From assembly GCA_003602285.1 (NCBI GenBank), contig QZVU01000001.1, forward strand, positions 920,662-984,661: a stretch of DNA of 64,000 bases, read 5' to 3'. This stretch comes from Arthrobacter frigidicola (GTDB lineage Bacteria > Actinomycetota > Actinomycetes > Actinomycetales > Micrococcaceae). The notes beneath the pieces were generated by a model that had not been told where the DNA came from, searched no databases, and saw nothing but the letters and a program-made list of their open reading frames with translations. Made by a program: the position numbers and the translations under genes. Numbering within the stretch: the stretch's first letter is position 1; every line of letters starts with the position of its first letter. Positions 1-10,424 of this stretch are shown here, piece after piece.

Positions 1-2
1 TC

Positions 3-62
3 GGCGGCATCCTCGCCGGCCTGGTCGTCCAGCTGGTCGAGTTCCCCGCGCTGCCCGCGTAG
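3..62 (+). CDS. C-terminal end of a membrane protein, probably glycerol facilitator GlpF (partial)
   Basis: Only the last 19 codons and a TAG stop are inside the window. The tail is hydrophobic with a Gly-Gly start and a Val/Leu-rich run, which fits the last transmembrane segment of a MIP-family channel. The call rests mainly on context: glpF directly precedes glpK in many actinobacteria, and glpK starts 72 bases downstream on the same strand. The family cannot be proved from so few residues. Confidence 0.45.
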   Translation, partial: GGILAGLVVQLVEFPALPA

Positions 63-134
63 CGCCACCGCACGCCCGCCCGGAGCCGTCCGCGCCGGGC
101 ACAAACCGACATCATCTCAACAAAGGAGTAGGAA

Positions 135-1649
<1,515 letters not shown>

Positions 1650-1673
1650 CGCAGGATCCGCTCCGCAGCAGAG

Positions 1674-1712
1674 GCGCCCGTCCACCAGCGGTACCGGTGG
1701 ACGGGCGCTTCT
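1674..1712 (+). terminator. Rho-independent terminator of glpK
   Basis: Arms 1674-1686 and 1696-1708 form a perfect 13-bp GC-rich stem with a 9-base loop, followed by a short T-containing tail (CTTCTGT). It separates glpK from the leuS leader. Confidence 0.75.
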
Positions 1713-1768
1713 GTGCTCCTGCAGCGAAATCGCCGGGGGAGCATGGAGTTCTGCGCTAAGGTTGTTCC

Positions 1769-1795
1769 ATGTCAACTCGGCGACTTCTTCCCTAG
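1769..1795 (+). CDS. Putative leucine leader peptide of leuS (8 aa)
   Basis: A short frame ATG-TCA-ACT-CGG-CGA-CTT-CTT-CCC-TAG encodes MSTRRLLP with two adjacent CTT leucine codons, uncommon in this CTG/CTC-rich genome. A -10-like TAAGGT at 1757-1762 would place transcription start at about 1769, so the peptide could be translated from a leaderless mRNA; no clear -35 element is visible. The frame is followed at once by two hairpins and then leuS. The layout matches ribosome-mediated attenuation. The peptide is inferred from layout only. The leuA leader in this window has the same Thr...Leu-Leu (CTT CTT) arrangement. Confidence 0.55.
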   Translation: MSTRRLLP

Positions 1796-1843
1796 CCGCA
1801 CGCGATCAGCGTGCGGCGGCCCCTCCCTGGACGAGGGGCTTTT
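1796..1843 (+). promoter_or_regulatory. Tandem hairpins in the leuS leader (probable attenuator)
   Basis: Hairpin 1 starts right after the leader stop codon: arms 1796-1803 and 1809-1816 pair perfectly (8 bp, loop GATCA). Hairpin 2 has arms 1819-1824 and 1834-1839 (GCCCCT/AGGGGC) and is followed by TTTT, like a factor-independent terminator. Ribosome position on the upstream leucine codons could decide which structure forms. The antiterminator pairing was not resolved by eye. No T-box features (specifier loop, conserved T-box sequence) were seen. Confidence 0.55.
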
Positions 1844-1934
1844 GTGTGTCCGGGCCGGATTTCGACGCGGCCGGCACGCGGGAACGAAGAACGATGAGGC
1901 AATCGCGAAGAATGACAGGACAGGGTCAAAGACA

Positions 1935-4433
1935 GTGAGCACACCTTCCGAGGCGGGACAGCCCGACGAGAACACCTACGACTTCGCCGCCATGGAGGCC
2001 CGATGGCCGGCGGTGTGGGATGAGCTGGAATCGTTCAAGCCGCTCGACGACGGCTCACGCGAGCGCCGGTACGTGCTCGACATGTTCCCCTACCCCTCGG
2101 GCGACCTCCACATGGGGCACGCCGAAGCCTTCGCTATGGGCGACGTTGCCGCCCGCTGGTCCCGACTGCAGGGCTTCGACGTGCTGCACCCGATCGGGTG
2201 GGACTCCTTCGGGCTGCCGGCGGAGAACGCGGCCATCAAGCGCAATGCCCATCCGGCGGAGTGGACCTACGCCAACATCGAGACCCAGGCGCACTCCTTC
2301 AAGCGCTATGCGATCAGCGCCGACTGGTCCCGCCGGATCCACACCTCCGATCCCGAGTACTACCGCTGGACCCAGTGGCTGTTCACCCGGTTCTTCAACA
2401 AGGGCCTGGCCTACCGGAAGAACTCGCCGGTCAACTGGTGCCCCAAGGACCAGACGGTGCTCTCCAACGAGCAGGTCATCAACGGGGCCTGCGACCGCTG
2501 CGGAACGATGGTCACCAAGAAGGACCTGAACCAGTGGTACTTCAAGATCACCGACTACGCCGACCGCCTGCTGCAGGACATGGACCAGCTGAAGGGCCAC
2601 TGGCCCGAGCGCGTGCTGGCGATGCAGCGCAACTGGATCGGCCGTTCCGAGGGCGCCACCGTACGCTTCACCATCGAGGCCGCCGATGACCGGCCGGCCC
2701 ACGACGTCCCGGTGTTCACCACCCGCCCCGACACGCTCTACGGGGCGACCTTCTTCGTCGTCGCCGCCGACACGCAGCTCGCCCTCGACCTGGTCACCGC
2801 GGAGCACCGCGGCGCCCTCGAGGAGTACCGGGAGCAGGTCAAGAAGCTCTCCGAAATCGAGCGCCAGTCCACCGAACGCGAGAAGACCGGCGTGTTCACC
2901 GGCCGGTACGCCGTCAACCCCCTCAACGGGGAAAAGCTGCCGGTCTGGGCCGCCGACTACGTGCTGGCCGACTACGGCACCGGCGCCATCATGGCCGTTC
3001 CCGCCCATGACCAGCGCGACCTCGACTTCGCCCGGGCGTTCGACCTGCCGGTCCGTACCGTCGTCGACACCGGCGCCGAGGACCCGGCGGTCACCGGCAC
3101 CGCGACCGCCGGCGAGGGCGTTCTGGTCAACTCCGGCGAGCTGAGCGGGCTGGACAAGCCCGCGGCCATCGCCCGCGCCGTCGAACTGCTCGGAGCCCAG
3201 GGCACCGGCGAGGGGACGGTCAACTTCCGCCTGCGCGACTGGCTGCTCTCGCGCCAGCGGTACTGGGGCACCCCGATCCCGATCATCCACTGCGCCACCT
3301 GCGGCGAGGTTCCCGTGCCCGACGAGCAGCTTCCGGTCACCCTGCCCGAGGGCCTTCACGGCTCCCAGCTGAAGCCGAAGGGTGTCTCGCCGCTGGCCGC
3401 CGTCGAGGACTGGGTCAACGTCTCCTGCCCGTCCTGCGGCGGGCCCGCCAAGCGGGACACCGACACGATGGACACCTTCGTGGACTCCTCCTGGTACTTC
3501 CTGCGGTTCATCACCCCGGAACTGGAGACCGCGCCGTTCGACACCGACGCCGTCAACCGGTGGATGCCCGTCGGCCAGTACGTCGGTGGCGTCGAGCACG
3601 CCATTCTGCACCTGCTCTACAGCCGGTTCTTCACCAAGGTGCTCTTCGACCTGGGCCTGGTGAACTTCACCGAGCCGTTCTCCTCCCTGCTCAATCAGGG
3701 GCAGGTGCTCAACGGCGGCAAGGCCATGAGCAAGTCCCTGGGCAACGGGGTGGACCTCGGCGAGCAGCTCGACAAGTACGGGGTCGACGCCGTGCGCCTC
3801 ACCATGATCTTCGCCTCCCCGCCGGAGGACGACGTCGACTGGGCCGACGTGTCGCCGTCGGGCTCGGCCAAGTTCCTGGCCCGCGCCTGGCGGCTGGGCG
3901 CCGATGTCACCAGCGCGCCCGGCGTCGACTTCGCTGCGGGTGACCGGGCGCTGCGCTCGGCCACCCACCGCACGCTGGCGGACGTGCCCGAACTCATGGG
4001 CGCCAGCAAGTTCAATGTTGTCATCGCTCGGCTGATGGAGCTGGTCAACGCCACCCGCAAGGCCATCGACTCCGGCCCGGGCGGCAGTGACCCGGCCGTC
4101 CGTGAGGCGGCCGAGACCGTTGCGGTGCTGCTGGGCATGTTCGCCCCGTACACCGCGGAGGACCTGTGGGAGCGGCTGGGCCACACCCCCGGGGTGGCCA
4201 CCGCCGCCCTGCCGGCCGTTGAGCGGGACCTGCTGGCGCAGGAATCCGTCGTCGCCGTCGTGCAGGTCCAGGGCAAGGTCCGCGACCGGCTTACCGTGTC
4301 ACCCGACATCACGGAGGACGAGCTGCGGGCCCTGGCCCTTGCCAGCGAGCAGGTCTCCCGGATCCTCGACGGCAGGGGTATTCGCACGGTCATTGTGCGG
4401 GCGCCCAAGCTGGTCAACATCGTGCCTAGCTGA
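1935..4433 (+). CDS. leuS: Leucyl-tRNA synthetase
   Basis: Class I aminoacyl-tRNA synthetase that charges tRNA-Leu and edits misactivated amino acids. The chosen GTG start gives 832 residues, normal for bacterial LeuRS. The HIGH-type motif HMGH is at residues 59-62 and KAMSKS at about 596-601. A Cys-containing zinc-like insertion (CPKD...CDRC) lies in the catalytic core, followed by the CP1 editing domain and the anticodon-binding tail. The frame stays open further upstream into the leader, but similarity starts only near the GTG. The Shine-Dalgarno match is weak. Expression is probably leucine-controlled through the leader described above. degV follows after 2 bases. Confidence 0.98.
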   Translation: MSTPSEAGQPDENTYDFAAMEARWPAVWDELESFKPLDDGSRERRYVLDMFPYPSGDLHMGHAEAFAMGDVAARWSRLQGFDVLHPIGWDSFGLPAENAAIKRNAHPAEWTYANIETQAHSFKRYAISADWSRRIHTSDPEYYRWTQWLFTRFFNKGLAYRKNSPVNWCPKDQTVLSNEQVINGACDRCGTMVTKKDLNQWYFKITDYADRLLQDMDQLKGHWPERVLAMQRNWIGRSEGATVRFTIEAADDRPAHDVPVFTTRPDTLYGATFFVVAADTQLALDLVTAEHRGALEEYREQVKKLSEIERQSTEREKTGVFTGRYAVNPLNGEKLPVWAADYVLADYGTGAIMAVPAHDQRDLDFARAFDLPVRTVVDTGAEDPAVTGTATAGEGVLVNSGELSGLDKPAAIARAVELLGAQGTGEGTVNFRLRDWLLSRQRYWGTPIPIIHCATCGEVPVPDEQLPVTLPEGLHGSQLKPKGVSPLAAVEDWVNVSCPSCGGPAKRDTDTMDTFVDSSWYFLRFITPELETAPFDTDAVNRWMPVGQYVGGVEHAILHLLYSRFFTKVLFDLGLVNFTEPFSSLLNQGQVLNGGKAMSKSLGNGVDLGEQLDKYGVDAVRLTMIFASPPEDDVDWADVSPSGSAKFLARAWRLGADVTSAPGVDFAAGDRALRSATHRTLADVPELMGASKFNVVIARLMELVNATRKAIDSGPGGSDPAVREAAETVAVLLGMFAPYTAEDLWERLGHTPGVATAALPAVERDLLAQESVVAVVQVQGKVRDRLTVSPDITEDELRALALASEQVSRILDGRGIRTVIVRAPKLVNIVPS

Positions 4434-4435
4434 GC

Positions 4436-5317
4436 ATGACCAACGACGGACTCCCGGCCGCAGTCGTCACCGACTCGGCGGCCGGGTTCCCGCCGGGCTG
4501 GCTCGACGGGCAGGGGCGCGCAGGGGGAGTCACTGTGGTTCCCCTGCCCGTGCTGATCGCCGGCCAGATCTACAGCGACGGCGGGGAATCCCTGGTTGAG
4601 CCGCTGACCATCGCGCTGGCGCAGGGCTCGGAGGTGCGCACGTCCCGGCCGTCGCCGGGCCAGTTCGAGCGCGCCTACCGGGCCCTCGAGGCCGAAGGCC
4701 ATTCGGGGATCATCTCCATCCACCTCTCCGGGGCCCTGTCCGGGACGGTTGACGCAGCACGCCTGGCGGCCTCCTCGGTCGGCATCCCCGTCGAGGTGAT
4801 CGACAGCCGCACGGCCGGGATGCCGCAGGGCTATGCCGCCGTCGCCGCGCTGCAGTCCCTGCGGCAGGGGGCGAGCCTCGAGCGCAGCGCCGCCGCCGCG
4901 GCCATCGTCTGCCGCACCTCGGAGCTCTATTTCTACGTCCCGAGTCTTGACCAGCTGCGCCGCGGCGGACGGATCAGCGCCGCGGCGAGCTGGCTGGGCA
5001 ACGTCCTTTCGGTAAAGGCGCTGCTGAAGATCCAGGACGGGCGCGTGGTCCCCGTGGAGAAGGTTCGCACGGCCGATAAGGCGCTCGACCGGCTCCTCGA
5101 GATCGTGCAGGGCGCCGCTGCGGCCCGGTCCGGTGGCAGCGAGATTACGGTTCACCATTTTGGGAATGACGACGAGGCCGCCGGGTTTGCCGGACGGCTG
5201 GAGTCCGCTCTTCCCGGCACCCCCGTTTCCCTGGCCCGCTGTCCGGCGGTTCTGGCGGCACATGCGGGTCTTGGGGTGATGGCGGTAGCTGTCGTTCCCC
5301 GCCCGGTGTCCGGCTAA
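4436..5317 (+). CDS. DegV-family fatty-acid-binding protein
   Basis: DegV/FakB-like proteins bind a fatty acid; in Gram-positive bacteria FakB homologues present it to the kinase FakA, but no FakA is visible here. The 293-residue protein starts with AAVVTDSAAG, carries the TSRPSP loop near residue 68 and the HLSGALSGT motif near residue 97, all typical ligand-binding elements. The C-terminal half has the RRGGRIS segment. It begins 2 bases after the leuS stop, so translation is probably coupled. The actual ligand is unknown. Confidence 0.92.
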   Translation: MTNDGLPAAVVTDSAAGFPPGWLDGQGRAGGVTVVPLPVLIAGQIYSDGGESLVEPLTIALAQGSEVRTSRPSPGQFERAYRALEAEGHSGIISIHLSGALSGTVDAARLAASSVGIPVEVIDSRTAGMPQGYAAVAALQSLRQGASLERSAAAAAIVCRTSELYFYVPSLDQLRRGGRISAAASWLGNVLSVKALLKIQDGRVVPVEKVRTADKALDRLLEIVQGAAAARSGGSEITVHHFGNDDEAAGFAGRLESALPGTPVSLARCPAVLAAHAGLGVMAVAVVPRPVSG

Positions 5318-5378
5318 CGCCAGGGCGCCATCACGCCGGTGAGCCCCTGTGTCCCCCTTGGACCGGCCGGGCGGCGTG

Positions 5379-5723
5379 CTACCGGGCGGTCCGCTCTTCG
5401 ATCATTCGGTCGACTGCGTTTTCCTCAGGGCACGGTTGGTCGTCTACCGGGCACTTTCCATCCCATGGCACACCCCCCTTTGCTGTCATGACCTCAACAC
5501 ACATAGTGCAGAAGACGGTGGCCTCCGGCGCGATCGTCATTTCGGGCTCTTCATACCCGCAGAAAGCTTTCCGCCAGTCCAGGTCGCGGCAACAGACGAG
5601 GTGTGCCATCTCATTCGGGTCCTGCTCCAGCTTGTGCTTAACCTCCCACGCAGGCGTGCGCACGATTTCGAGTGAACCGCCGTCCTCAACCGCTGGCGCG
5701 ATGTCGGTGTCCTTGGTTGTCAT
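5379..5723 (-). CDS. Small cysteine-rich protein of unknown function
   Basis: 114 residues, preceded by a G-rich ribosome-binding region just before the ATG. The middle is the notable part: two adjacent cysteines (LVCCRD), then CGYEE, then CTMC about 20 residues later, and further C-terminal cysteines. A CxG...CxxC arrangement could bind zinc, as in short actinobacterial zinc-ribbon-like proteins. No enzyme motif, signal peptide or membrane segment is seen. I do not recognise the family. It is convergent with degV and begins the accessory stretch between degV and comEA. Confidence 0.6.
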   Translation of the reverse strand: MTTKDTDIAPAVEDGGSLEIVRTPAWEVKHKLEQDPNEMAHLVCCRDLDWRKAFCGYEEPEMTIAPEATVFCTMCVEVMTAKGGVPWDGKCPVDDQPCPEENAVDRMIEERTAR

Positions 5724-5952
5724 GACCCCCCCCGGTCCAGGTGTGGGCCGGGCCGGGGAAATTCATCGTCCTGCTCCCCGGCGCCAACTCTCACTGCTGA
5801 TCGGCCGAATCTACACGATGGTCGTAGCCATTCTCATCGTCCAGCCCATCACCGGTAGGCTGCCGCACCTGAGCCGGTTCTCCGAGCTGCCTAACGACTC
5901 GAGCACTGAGCACCTCTCGGTCCGCCCCACCACTGGGCCGCACAGGCCGGGG

Positions 5953-7521
5953 TCACCGCGGAGGCGGGCGGTGGCTGGACTCTCCGGCCCCGTCGTGGAG
6001 CGCACCCGGATCCTCCCCGCCCAGGTCGAGACGGAAGGGAGGGTACTCATCGCGCAGCAGGGCCGTGTAGGTGATGGTCCGGTAGATCCAGCGGTTGATG
6101 CCGAGAATGAAGTCAAACAGGGGCCGGTGGTACCGGCCGGTGAACAGCAGGATGAGCACCGCGATGAGGACAAGCAGGCCCAGCAGGGACGGTCCCGCAC
6201 CGGTTTCGTACCTGACCCCGAGGTCTTCGGTCTCAATCCAACGGGTCGCGTTCGGGCTCGTGAAGGCAGCCACAATCAGCAGGTGCGGGATGGCCAGGAG
6301 CCACCACTTGACCAGCACCAGGCCGCGCGAGAGCCGTGCCGGGTACTCGACGTCGTAGTCGGCTGGATAGTCCGTTCTGGCGAGGGTGAAGGGCGGATAT
6401 CTGTCCGTTCCCGCAGCCGCATACGCGTAGAACGCCACCCGCCAGTTCCAGCGCACCACCCCCACGTTGAAGTAGAAGAGCGGCCGCGGGTAGCGGCCGG
6501 TGAACAGGATGGAAAAACCCGCGGCGATCGTGGTGATTCCGAACGCGAACCAGAGGAAGAACAGCAGGATGAAGTGCGGGATGGCCAGGAACCACTTGAC
6601 CAGCCACTTCCAGCGGGAGAGGACCGGGTCCAGCTCCCCCCGGAGCCGGCCAGGATAAGGCCTGGTTCCGGCGACTCCACCGGGAACCGCGGCGGACGTG
6701 GCAGGTCCCGTACCGGCGACCGGGGCCCGGTTCACCTCCGTCCGGGCGGGCGCCGGCCCGGGCAGTGCCGCCCCTTGTCCTGCCGCTCCCGGTTCGATTG
6801 ATGTCCCTGCCGGTCCGGCCGAGCCGCCCGGGGCGGCCGGAGGGGCGGCGTCCCGTCCCAGCCCGATGGCTCCGAGGATCAGCAGTGGAATGCCGACGAG
6901 GAGCAGCACGGTGCCGCCGATGAGCAATCCTCCGGCGAGAGGGCCGAAGAGCTCGGACCGGAATCCTGCCTGCAGATCCGCGGCCACCCCGGGACTGGCA
7001 TCGGCGTTCATCACGACGACCGTCCAGGCCCCCGGCTGGATGTTCCAGTCGATCTCCTGCGGCCCGGGCCCCGAGCCTGCAGCAACCCAGAAGTCCTGCT
7101 CCGCCGGCGGTTCCGGCTCAGCCGCTCCCTCCACCTCCCGGTACTCCACCCGGAAGGGCCGGGAGTCCACCTCCAGCACCTGGGAATAGTTGGAACCGGC
7201 AAGGTAACGCTCCACCTCCTCCCGCGGCGCAATCCCGATGAAAATGTCCTGTCGCGGGTCGGCGGACTCCGCCAGCACCCGAATGCTGCCCACGTCAAAG
7301 GGCAGTGAGTCGGGCAGGTCCTCGTTCCGGAGCTCGTCGGCCTCCCCGGCGGTGATGGCGCGCGAATCGACGGAGAATCGTTCCGGGGAGGAGCTGAGGT
7401 ACCCGTCGTCGTTCTGCGCGGCACTCACCACGAACGCACCGATCCCGCCAGCGAGCAGGCCAAGCCCGGTCATCGTCAGGAGAATGCCTGCCACGAGCAG
7501 GATGACGGAACGCGTTTTCAT
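5953..7521 (-). CDS. DUF4389-type membrane protein with two C-terminal membrane repeats
   Basis: The start was set at ATG 7521, preceded by a clear GGAGGAAG site. The product has 522 residues: an N-terminal membrane segment (about 6-35), an extracytoplasmic region of about 190 residues, a second hydrophobic segment, an Ala/Pro/Gly-rich linker, then a DUF4389-like part. The DUF4389 pattern occurs twice: W(L)VKW...AIPH, then FTGRYPRPLF...RW, and again VKWWLLAIPH and FTGRYHRPLFDF. Function of the family is unknown; it is common in actinobacterial membranes. The upstream frame is open but lacks a ribosome-binding site. Confidence 0.85.
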   Translation of the reverse strand: MKTRSVILLVAGILLTMTGLGLLAGGIGAFVVSAAQNDDGYLSSSPERFSVDSRAITAGEADELRNEDLPDSLPFDVGSIRVLAESADPRQDIFIGIAPREEVERYLAGSNYSQVLEVDSRPFRVEYREVEGAAEPEPPAEQDFWVAAGSGPGPQEIDWNIQPGAWTVVVMNADASPGVAADLQAGFRSELFGPLAGGLLIGGTVLLLVGIPLLILGAIGLGRDAAPPAAPGGSAGPAGTSIEPGAAGQGAALPGPAPARTEVNRAPVAGTGPATSAAVPGGVAGTRPYPGRLRGELDPVLSRWKWLVKWFLAIPHFILLFFLWFAFGITTIAAGFSILFTGRYPRPLFYFNVGVVRWNWRVAFYAYAAAGTDRYPPFTLARTDYPADYDVEYPARLSRGLVLVKWWLLAIPHLLIVAAFTSPNATRWIETEDLGVRYETGAGPSLLGLLVLIAVLILLFTGRYHRPLFDFILGINRWIYRTITYTALLRDEYPPFRLDLGGEDPGALHDGAGESSHRPPPR

Positions 7522-7885
7522 CGACTTCCTCCCTCGCCCCACGAAATCCCTGGTGTCCGATGCAGCCCGCGGGTGCACACCCGCCCGGGAGAGTGGCCGC
7601 AGCGCGATCGTCCCGGATCGGTCGGCAGCGGGCATGTCCCTCGTCCGGGAGGCCGGGCTCGACGGCCATGCGGTGGAGTCGGAACCGGCCACCGGCGCCG
7701 ACGGCCCGGTGACCAGCAAGACCTCTGCACGCCCGGGGCTGGTCTCGGGCGTCGCCCCTCGGGCCTCCTTCAGCCCGACGTATTCTCAGCGTCCGCTCCC
7801 GCACCGGCTACTGCTAGGGCCGAAAGTCACGGTCGGAGTCCGGACCTTCCGCTGGCATGATTCCCGCACGCCTCCAGGTCGTTGC
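7522..7885. other. 364-bp intergenic stretch without a recognisable gene
   Basis: Lies between two reverse-strand genes: the DUF4389 gene starts at 7521 and the lycopene cyclase stops at 7886. Several overlapping frames stay open through it because of GC bias, but none has a recognisable domain with a convincing ribosome-binding site. It presumably holds the DUF4389 promoter and the lycopene cyclase terminator; no strong hairpin or -10/-35 pair was identified. Confidence 0.5.
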
Positions 7886-9007
7886 CTACCTCCAGATGGC
7901 AGGGTCGAGCAGTTCCCGGACTGGCATGGTGCCGGCGATTGCCCTTTCCTCGGCGAGGGTTGTCTGCTCGGAGAGGAACCGCAGCACCGTGTCGGCGTCG
8001 TTGGCGGCGAAGGTCGATCCCATGAACCCTGCTGCCTTCGAGGGCCGGTGGCGCCACATGCCAATGACCGGCTTGTCATAGGCGCGGAACCGCCAAGCGG
8101 ACCGGGCATAGGTGGGTGCCTGACCCGCCGCCAGGGATTCGCTGATCTGCCGCGACTGGTCCAGGATGCGGGTGAATCCAAACCCGGTGGTTGCCTTCAC
8201 AATCCCCGACCGCGTACCGATGGGGATTACGCGCCTCGCGGACCGCGGTGGTCGAAGTGCGAGCGGAATGGTGCCGCCTTCCGTGGCCGCAACCCGGAAA
8301 TCGTCAAGGTGCCACACCTGCTTGAGATAGTCGGTGAGCTCCTTTGCATAGTCCATCCCTGCCGGTGCAGCCCGTGGGCTGAGGTGGGTCACCTCAACCA
8401 GCGCCTCGGACGCCGACCGCGGGAGGACGTAGAAGAACCGAACGGCGTCCTCGGTGCTGGTGCGGAAGTCGAAAAGGGTGGCCGTGTCGACGTCGAAGCT
8501 CGGCGAAGGCGTTGTGATGTGCCACCCTTCGCCATGCATCATCAGCTTCGGCCGCAATCCATCCGGGGGAAAGGTGCTGTCGAAGATGTAGTCGGCGCTG
8601 AACCGGCGGCCGTCCTCGAGCGTTATTTTTCCGCTGCGGTGCCCGCCCCGGGTCGATGCAACCCGACCAGTGATTATCACCAGCGATCCGTTGCCGTGCA
8701 GCTGCTGATCCATCGCGGCGAAGACCTCCCGCGAGGAGGTCATCCGGACCGCATACTGTCGAAGCTCGTAGGTCTCCTCCGTCGAGCCGGTCGATATGCG
8801 CAGGCGGCGGTAGGCTGCGCCGGAGGAAAGGCCCAGCGGAGGTTCCCCATCGGTCCAATAACTGAAGGTCCGGTGCGGGTACGCGTCGGGCGATTGAATC
8901 AACAGAATCCGCCGTCGGCAGGTCCGCTCGTCAAGGCTGAGGAAATAGGCGAGGCTGCGCCCGGCCAGCCCTGCCCCGGCGATGACGTAGTCGTAAGAAT
9001 CGGTCAC
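7886..9007 (-). CDS. Lycopene cyclase family flavoprotein (single-chain CrtY/CrtL type)
   Basis: The 373-residue protein begins with a Rossmann FAD-binding motif, VIAGAGLAGRSLAYFL at residues 8-23, as in CrtY-type lycopene beta-cyclases. Further family signs are an FSYWTDG segment near residue 49 and the C-terminal PIGTRSGIVKATTGFGF block. Such enzymes cyclise the ends of lycopene to beta-rings. No crtE, crtB or crtI gene lies nearby, so the substrate is unproved. Many Micrococcales use small heterodimeric membrane cyclases instead, so this soluble-type enzyme is notable. The GTG start has a GGAGGG site about 10 bases upstream. Confidence 0.86.
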   Translation of the reverse strand: MTDSYDYVIAGAGLAGRSLAYFLSLDERTCRRRILLIQSPDAYPHRTFSYWTDGEPPLGLSSGAAYRRLRISTGSTEETYELRQYAVRMTSSREVFAAMDQQLHGNGSLVIITGRVASTRGGHRSGKITLEDGRRFSADYIFDSTFPPDGLRPKLMMHGEGWHITTPSPSFDVDTATLFDFRTSTEDAVRFFYVLPRSASEALVEVTHLSPRAAPAGMDYAKELTDYLKQVWHLDDFRVAATEGGTIPLALRPPRSARRVIPIGTRSGIVKATTGFGFTRILDQSRQISESLAAGQAPTYARSAWRFRAYDKPVIGMWRHRPSKAAGFMGSTFAANDADTVLRFLSEQTTLAEERAIAGTMPVRELLDPAIWR

Positions 9008-9278
9008 TGTCTGTCACCCTCCGGGCGCCGTGCGTCCAGGACTGCGGCCACCACAACTCAGCGGGTGTCGTCCGGTCTTCGGACTTCAAGTCTTGAGGAG
9101 CACGGCGGGGGAAGGTAGGGGCGTTTGGCCCCGAAACGCCCGGACGGGCTGCACGGCAATCCGAGGTTCGGCGCGGTGCACCCAGGAGTGGGGCCGGCGG
9201 CCGCGGCACATCCCGTCCATTGTCCACATAGCACCAGCGCGGAGCCTCCCCACCTGGGGCGCGTGCCTACCGTGGCCT

Positions 9279-10418
9279 ATGCCACGACACCGCTGGGCCA
9301 CCACCGCTGCGACCCTTCCTCTGCCATCTCCTGCGGGCAGGGGCGGTGGTGCAGCCGGTGGCTTCCCGCCGGACTGCGCGCGGCGCGCCGCTGCTGCCGA
9401 CGTCGACGGCGCCGCAGAGCCGGCAGGGGGTACCGCGGCGGCTTCCGTCACCGACCAGTCCGCCGGTTCGGTCCATGCCGTCGCCACTGGAACAGGTGAA
9501 GCTGCCGGTGGCTTGGACTGCCGGGGCGGCCCGGGCCGTCTGGGCCGTGCCGACAGCCTGAGCGAATCCGACGCCGAGGGGGTGCCGCGGCGGACCCGCC
9601 GGTGGGCCGCGGCCCGCGGGGCCTCCCTGGTGTTCCTGGCACTGGCACTGACCTTGGGCGCTGGACTGTTTTTCGTCCGCAGCGAGGCTGCGCCGCCGGT
9701 TGCGACCATCCCGCTCTCGTCGGAGGACCGACAGTCAGCGGGTGCCGGGGAGGAGGCGGAGCGGGGCAGGGAGGCAACGCCGGGTTCCACACAGGGATCA
9801 GCGGCGCCGGGCCCGGTACCGGCCGACGGAGCTGCGTCAGGAACCACCGGGGCCGAAGGTGCTTCTGTAGGCGGCGGGGAGGAAATGCCCCGCGAAGGGG
9901 ATGACGCGGCAGCCGCGACGGGCGGCGTCTTCGTGCATCTCACCGGCGCGGTGGCGTCGCAGGGGGTGCGGGAGGTTCCGCAGGGCTCGAGGCTGTTTCA
10001 GGTGCTGGAGCTCGCCGGAGGCGCCTCGCCGGACGCGGACCTCGCCGCCGTGAACCTGGCCGCAGTCGTGGTGGACGGGGCCCAGGTTCACGTACCACGG
10101 AAGGGCGAAACGGTTCCGCCGGGGCCACCGGCGGGCCCCGGCGGGCCGGACACCGGTGGCCGGGTTCCGAACGGTGGAACAGGCGGGGCGGGCACCGGCA
10201 CTGCCAACACCGGGATGCCCGGAGGGATGGTGAACCTCAACACCGCCGACGCCCCCGCCCTGGAGTCGCTGCCCCGCGTGGGCCCGGTGCTCGCAGAGCG
10301 GATCATCGCGTGGAGGACCGAAAACGGCCCGTTTGCCCGGGCCGAGGATCTCGACGCGGTCCCCGGCATCGGGCCCGCACTGCTCAAGGCGATGCTGCCC
10401 CTCGTGGTGGTGCGGTGA
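9279..10418 (+). CDS. comEA: Competence protein ComEA (DNA receptor)
   Basis: Membrane-anchored DNA-binding protein of the transformation machinery. From the chosen ATG it has 379 residues: a long Arg/Ala-rich N-terminal region, one transmembrane helix at about 110-132, a low-complexity Gly/Ala/Pro linker, an SLBB domain (VFVHLTGAV... about 215-275), a second Pro/Gly linker, and a tandem helix-hairpin-helix domain (VNLNTADAPALESLPRVGP... about 318-379). The N-terminus is uncertain; the frame is open to about 9030, but no better start with a ribosome-binding site is seen. comEC follows 6 bases after the stop. Confidence 0.85.
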   Translation: MPRHRWATTAATLPLPSPAGRGGGAAGGFPPDCARRAAAADVDGAAEPAGGTAAASVTDQSAGSVHAVATGTGEAAGGLDCRGGPGRLGRADSLSESDAEGVPRRTRRWAAARGASLVFLALALTLGAGLFFVRSEAAPPVATIPLSSEDRQSAGAGEEAERGREATPGSTQGSAAPGPVPADGAASGTTGAEGASVGGGEEMPREGDDAAAATGGVFVHLTGAVASQGVREVPQGSRLFQVLELAGGASPDADLAAVNLAAVVVDGAQVHVPRKGETVPPGPPAGPGGPDTGGRVPNGGTGGAGTGTANTGMPGGMVNLNTADAPALESLPRVGPVLAERIIAWRTENGPFARAEDLDAVPGIGPALLKAMLPLVVVR

Positions 10419-10424
10419 CGGCCC

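Noticed and set aside
1740-1934. T-box riboswitch upstream of leuS
   Set aside because: No specifier stem, T-box consensus or NCCA-binding bulge was found; the leader peptide with tandem Leu codons explains the hairpins better.
2055-4184. Long open frame (709 codons) on the reverse strand across leuS
   Set aside because: It lies wholly antisense to leuS, has no family features, and is explained by the strong third-position GC bias of this genome. The same applies to the long antisense frames at 117-1265, 17436-19454 and 55278-57785.
7295-7804. Separate reverse-strand protein frame upstream of the DUF4389 start
   Set aside because: It overlaps the well-supported N-terminus of the DUF4389 gene in another frame and has no domain features.
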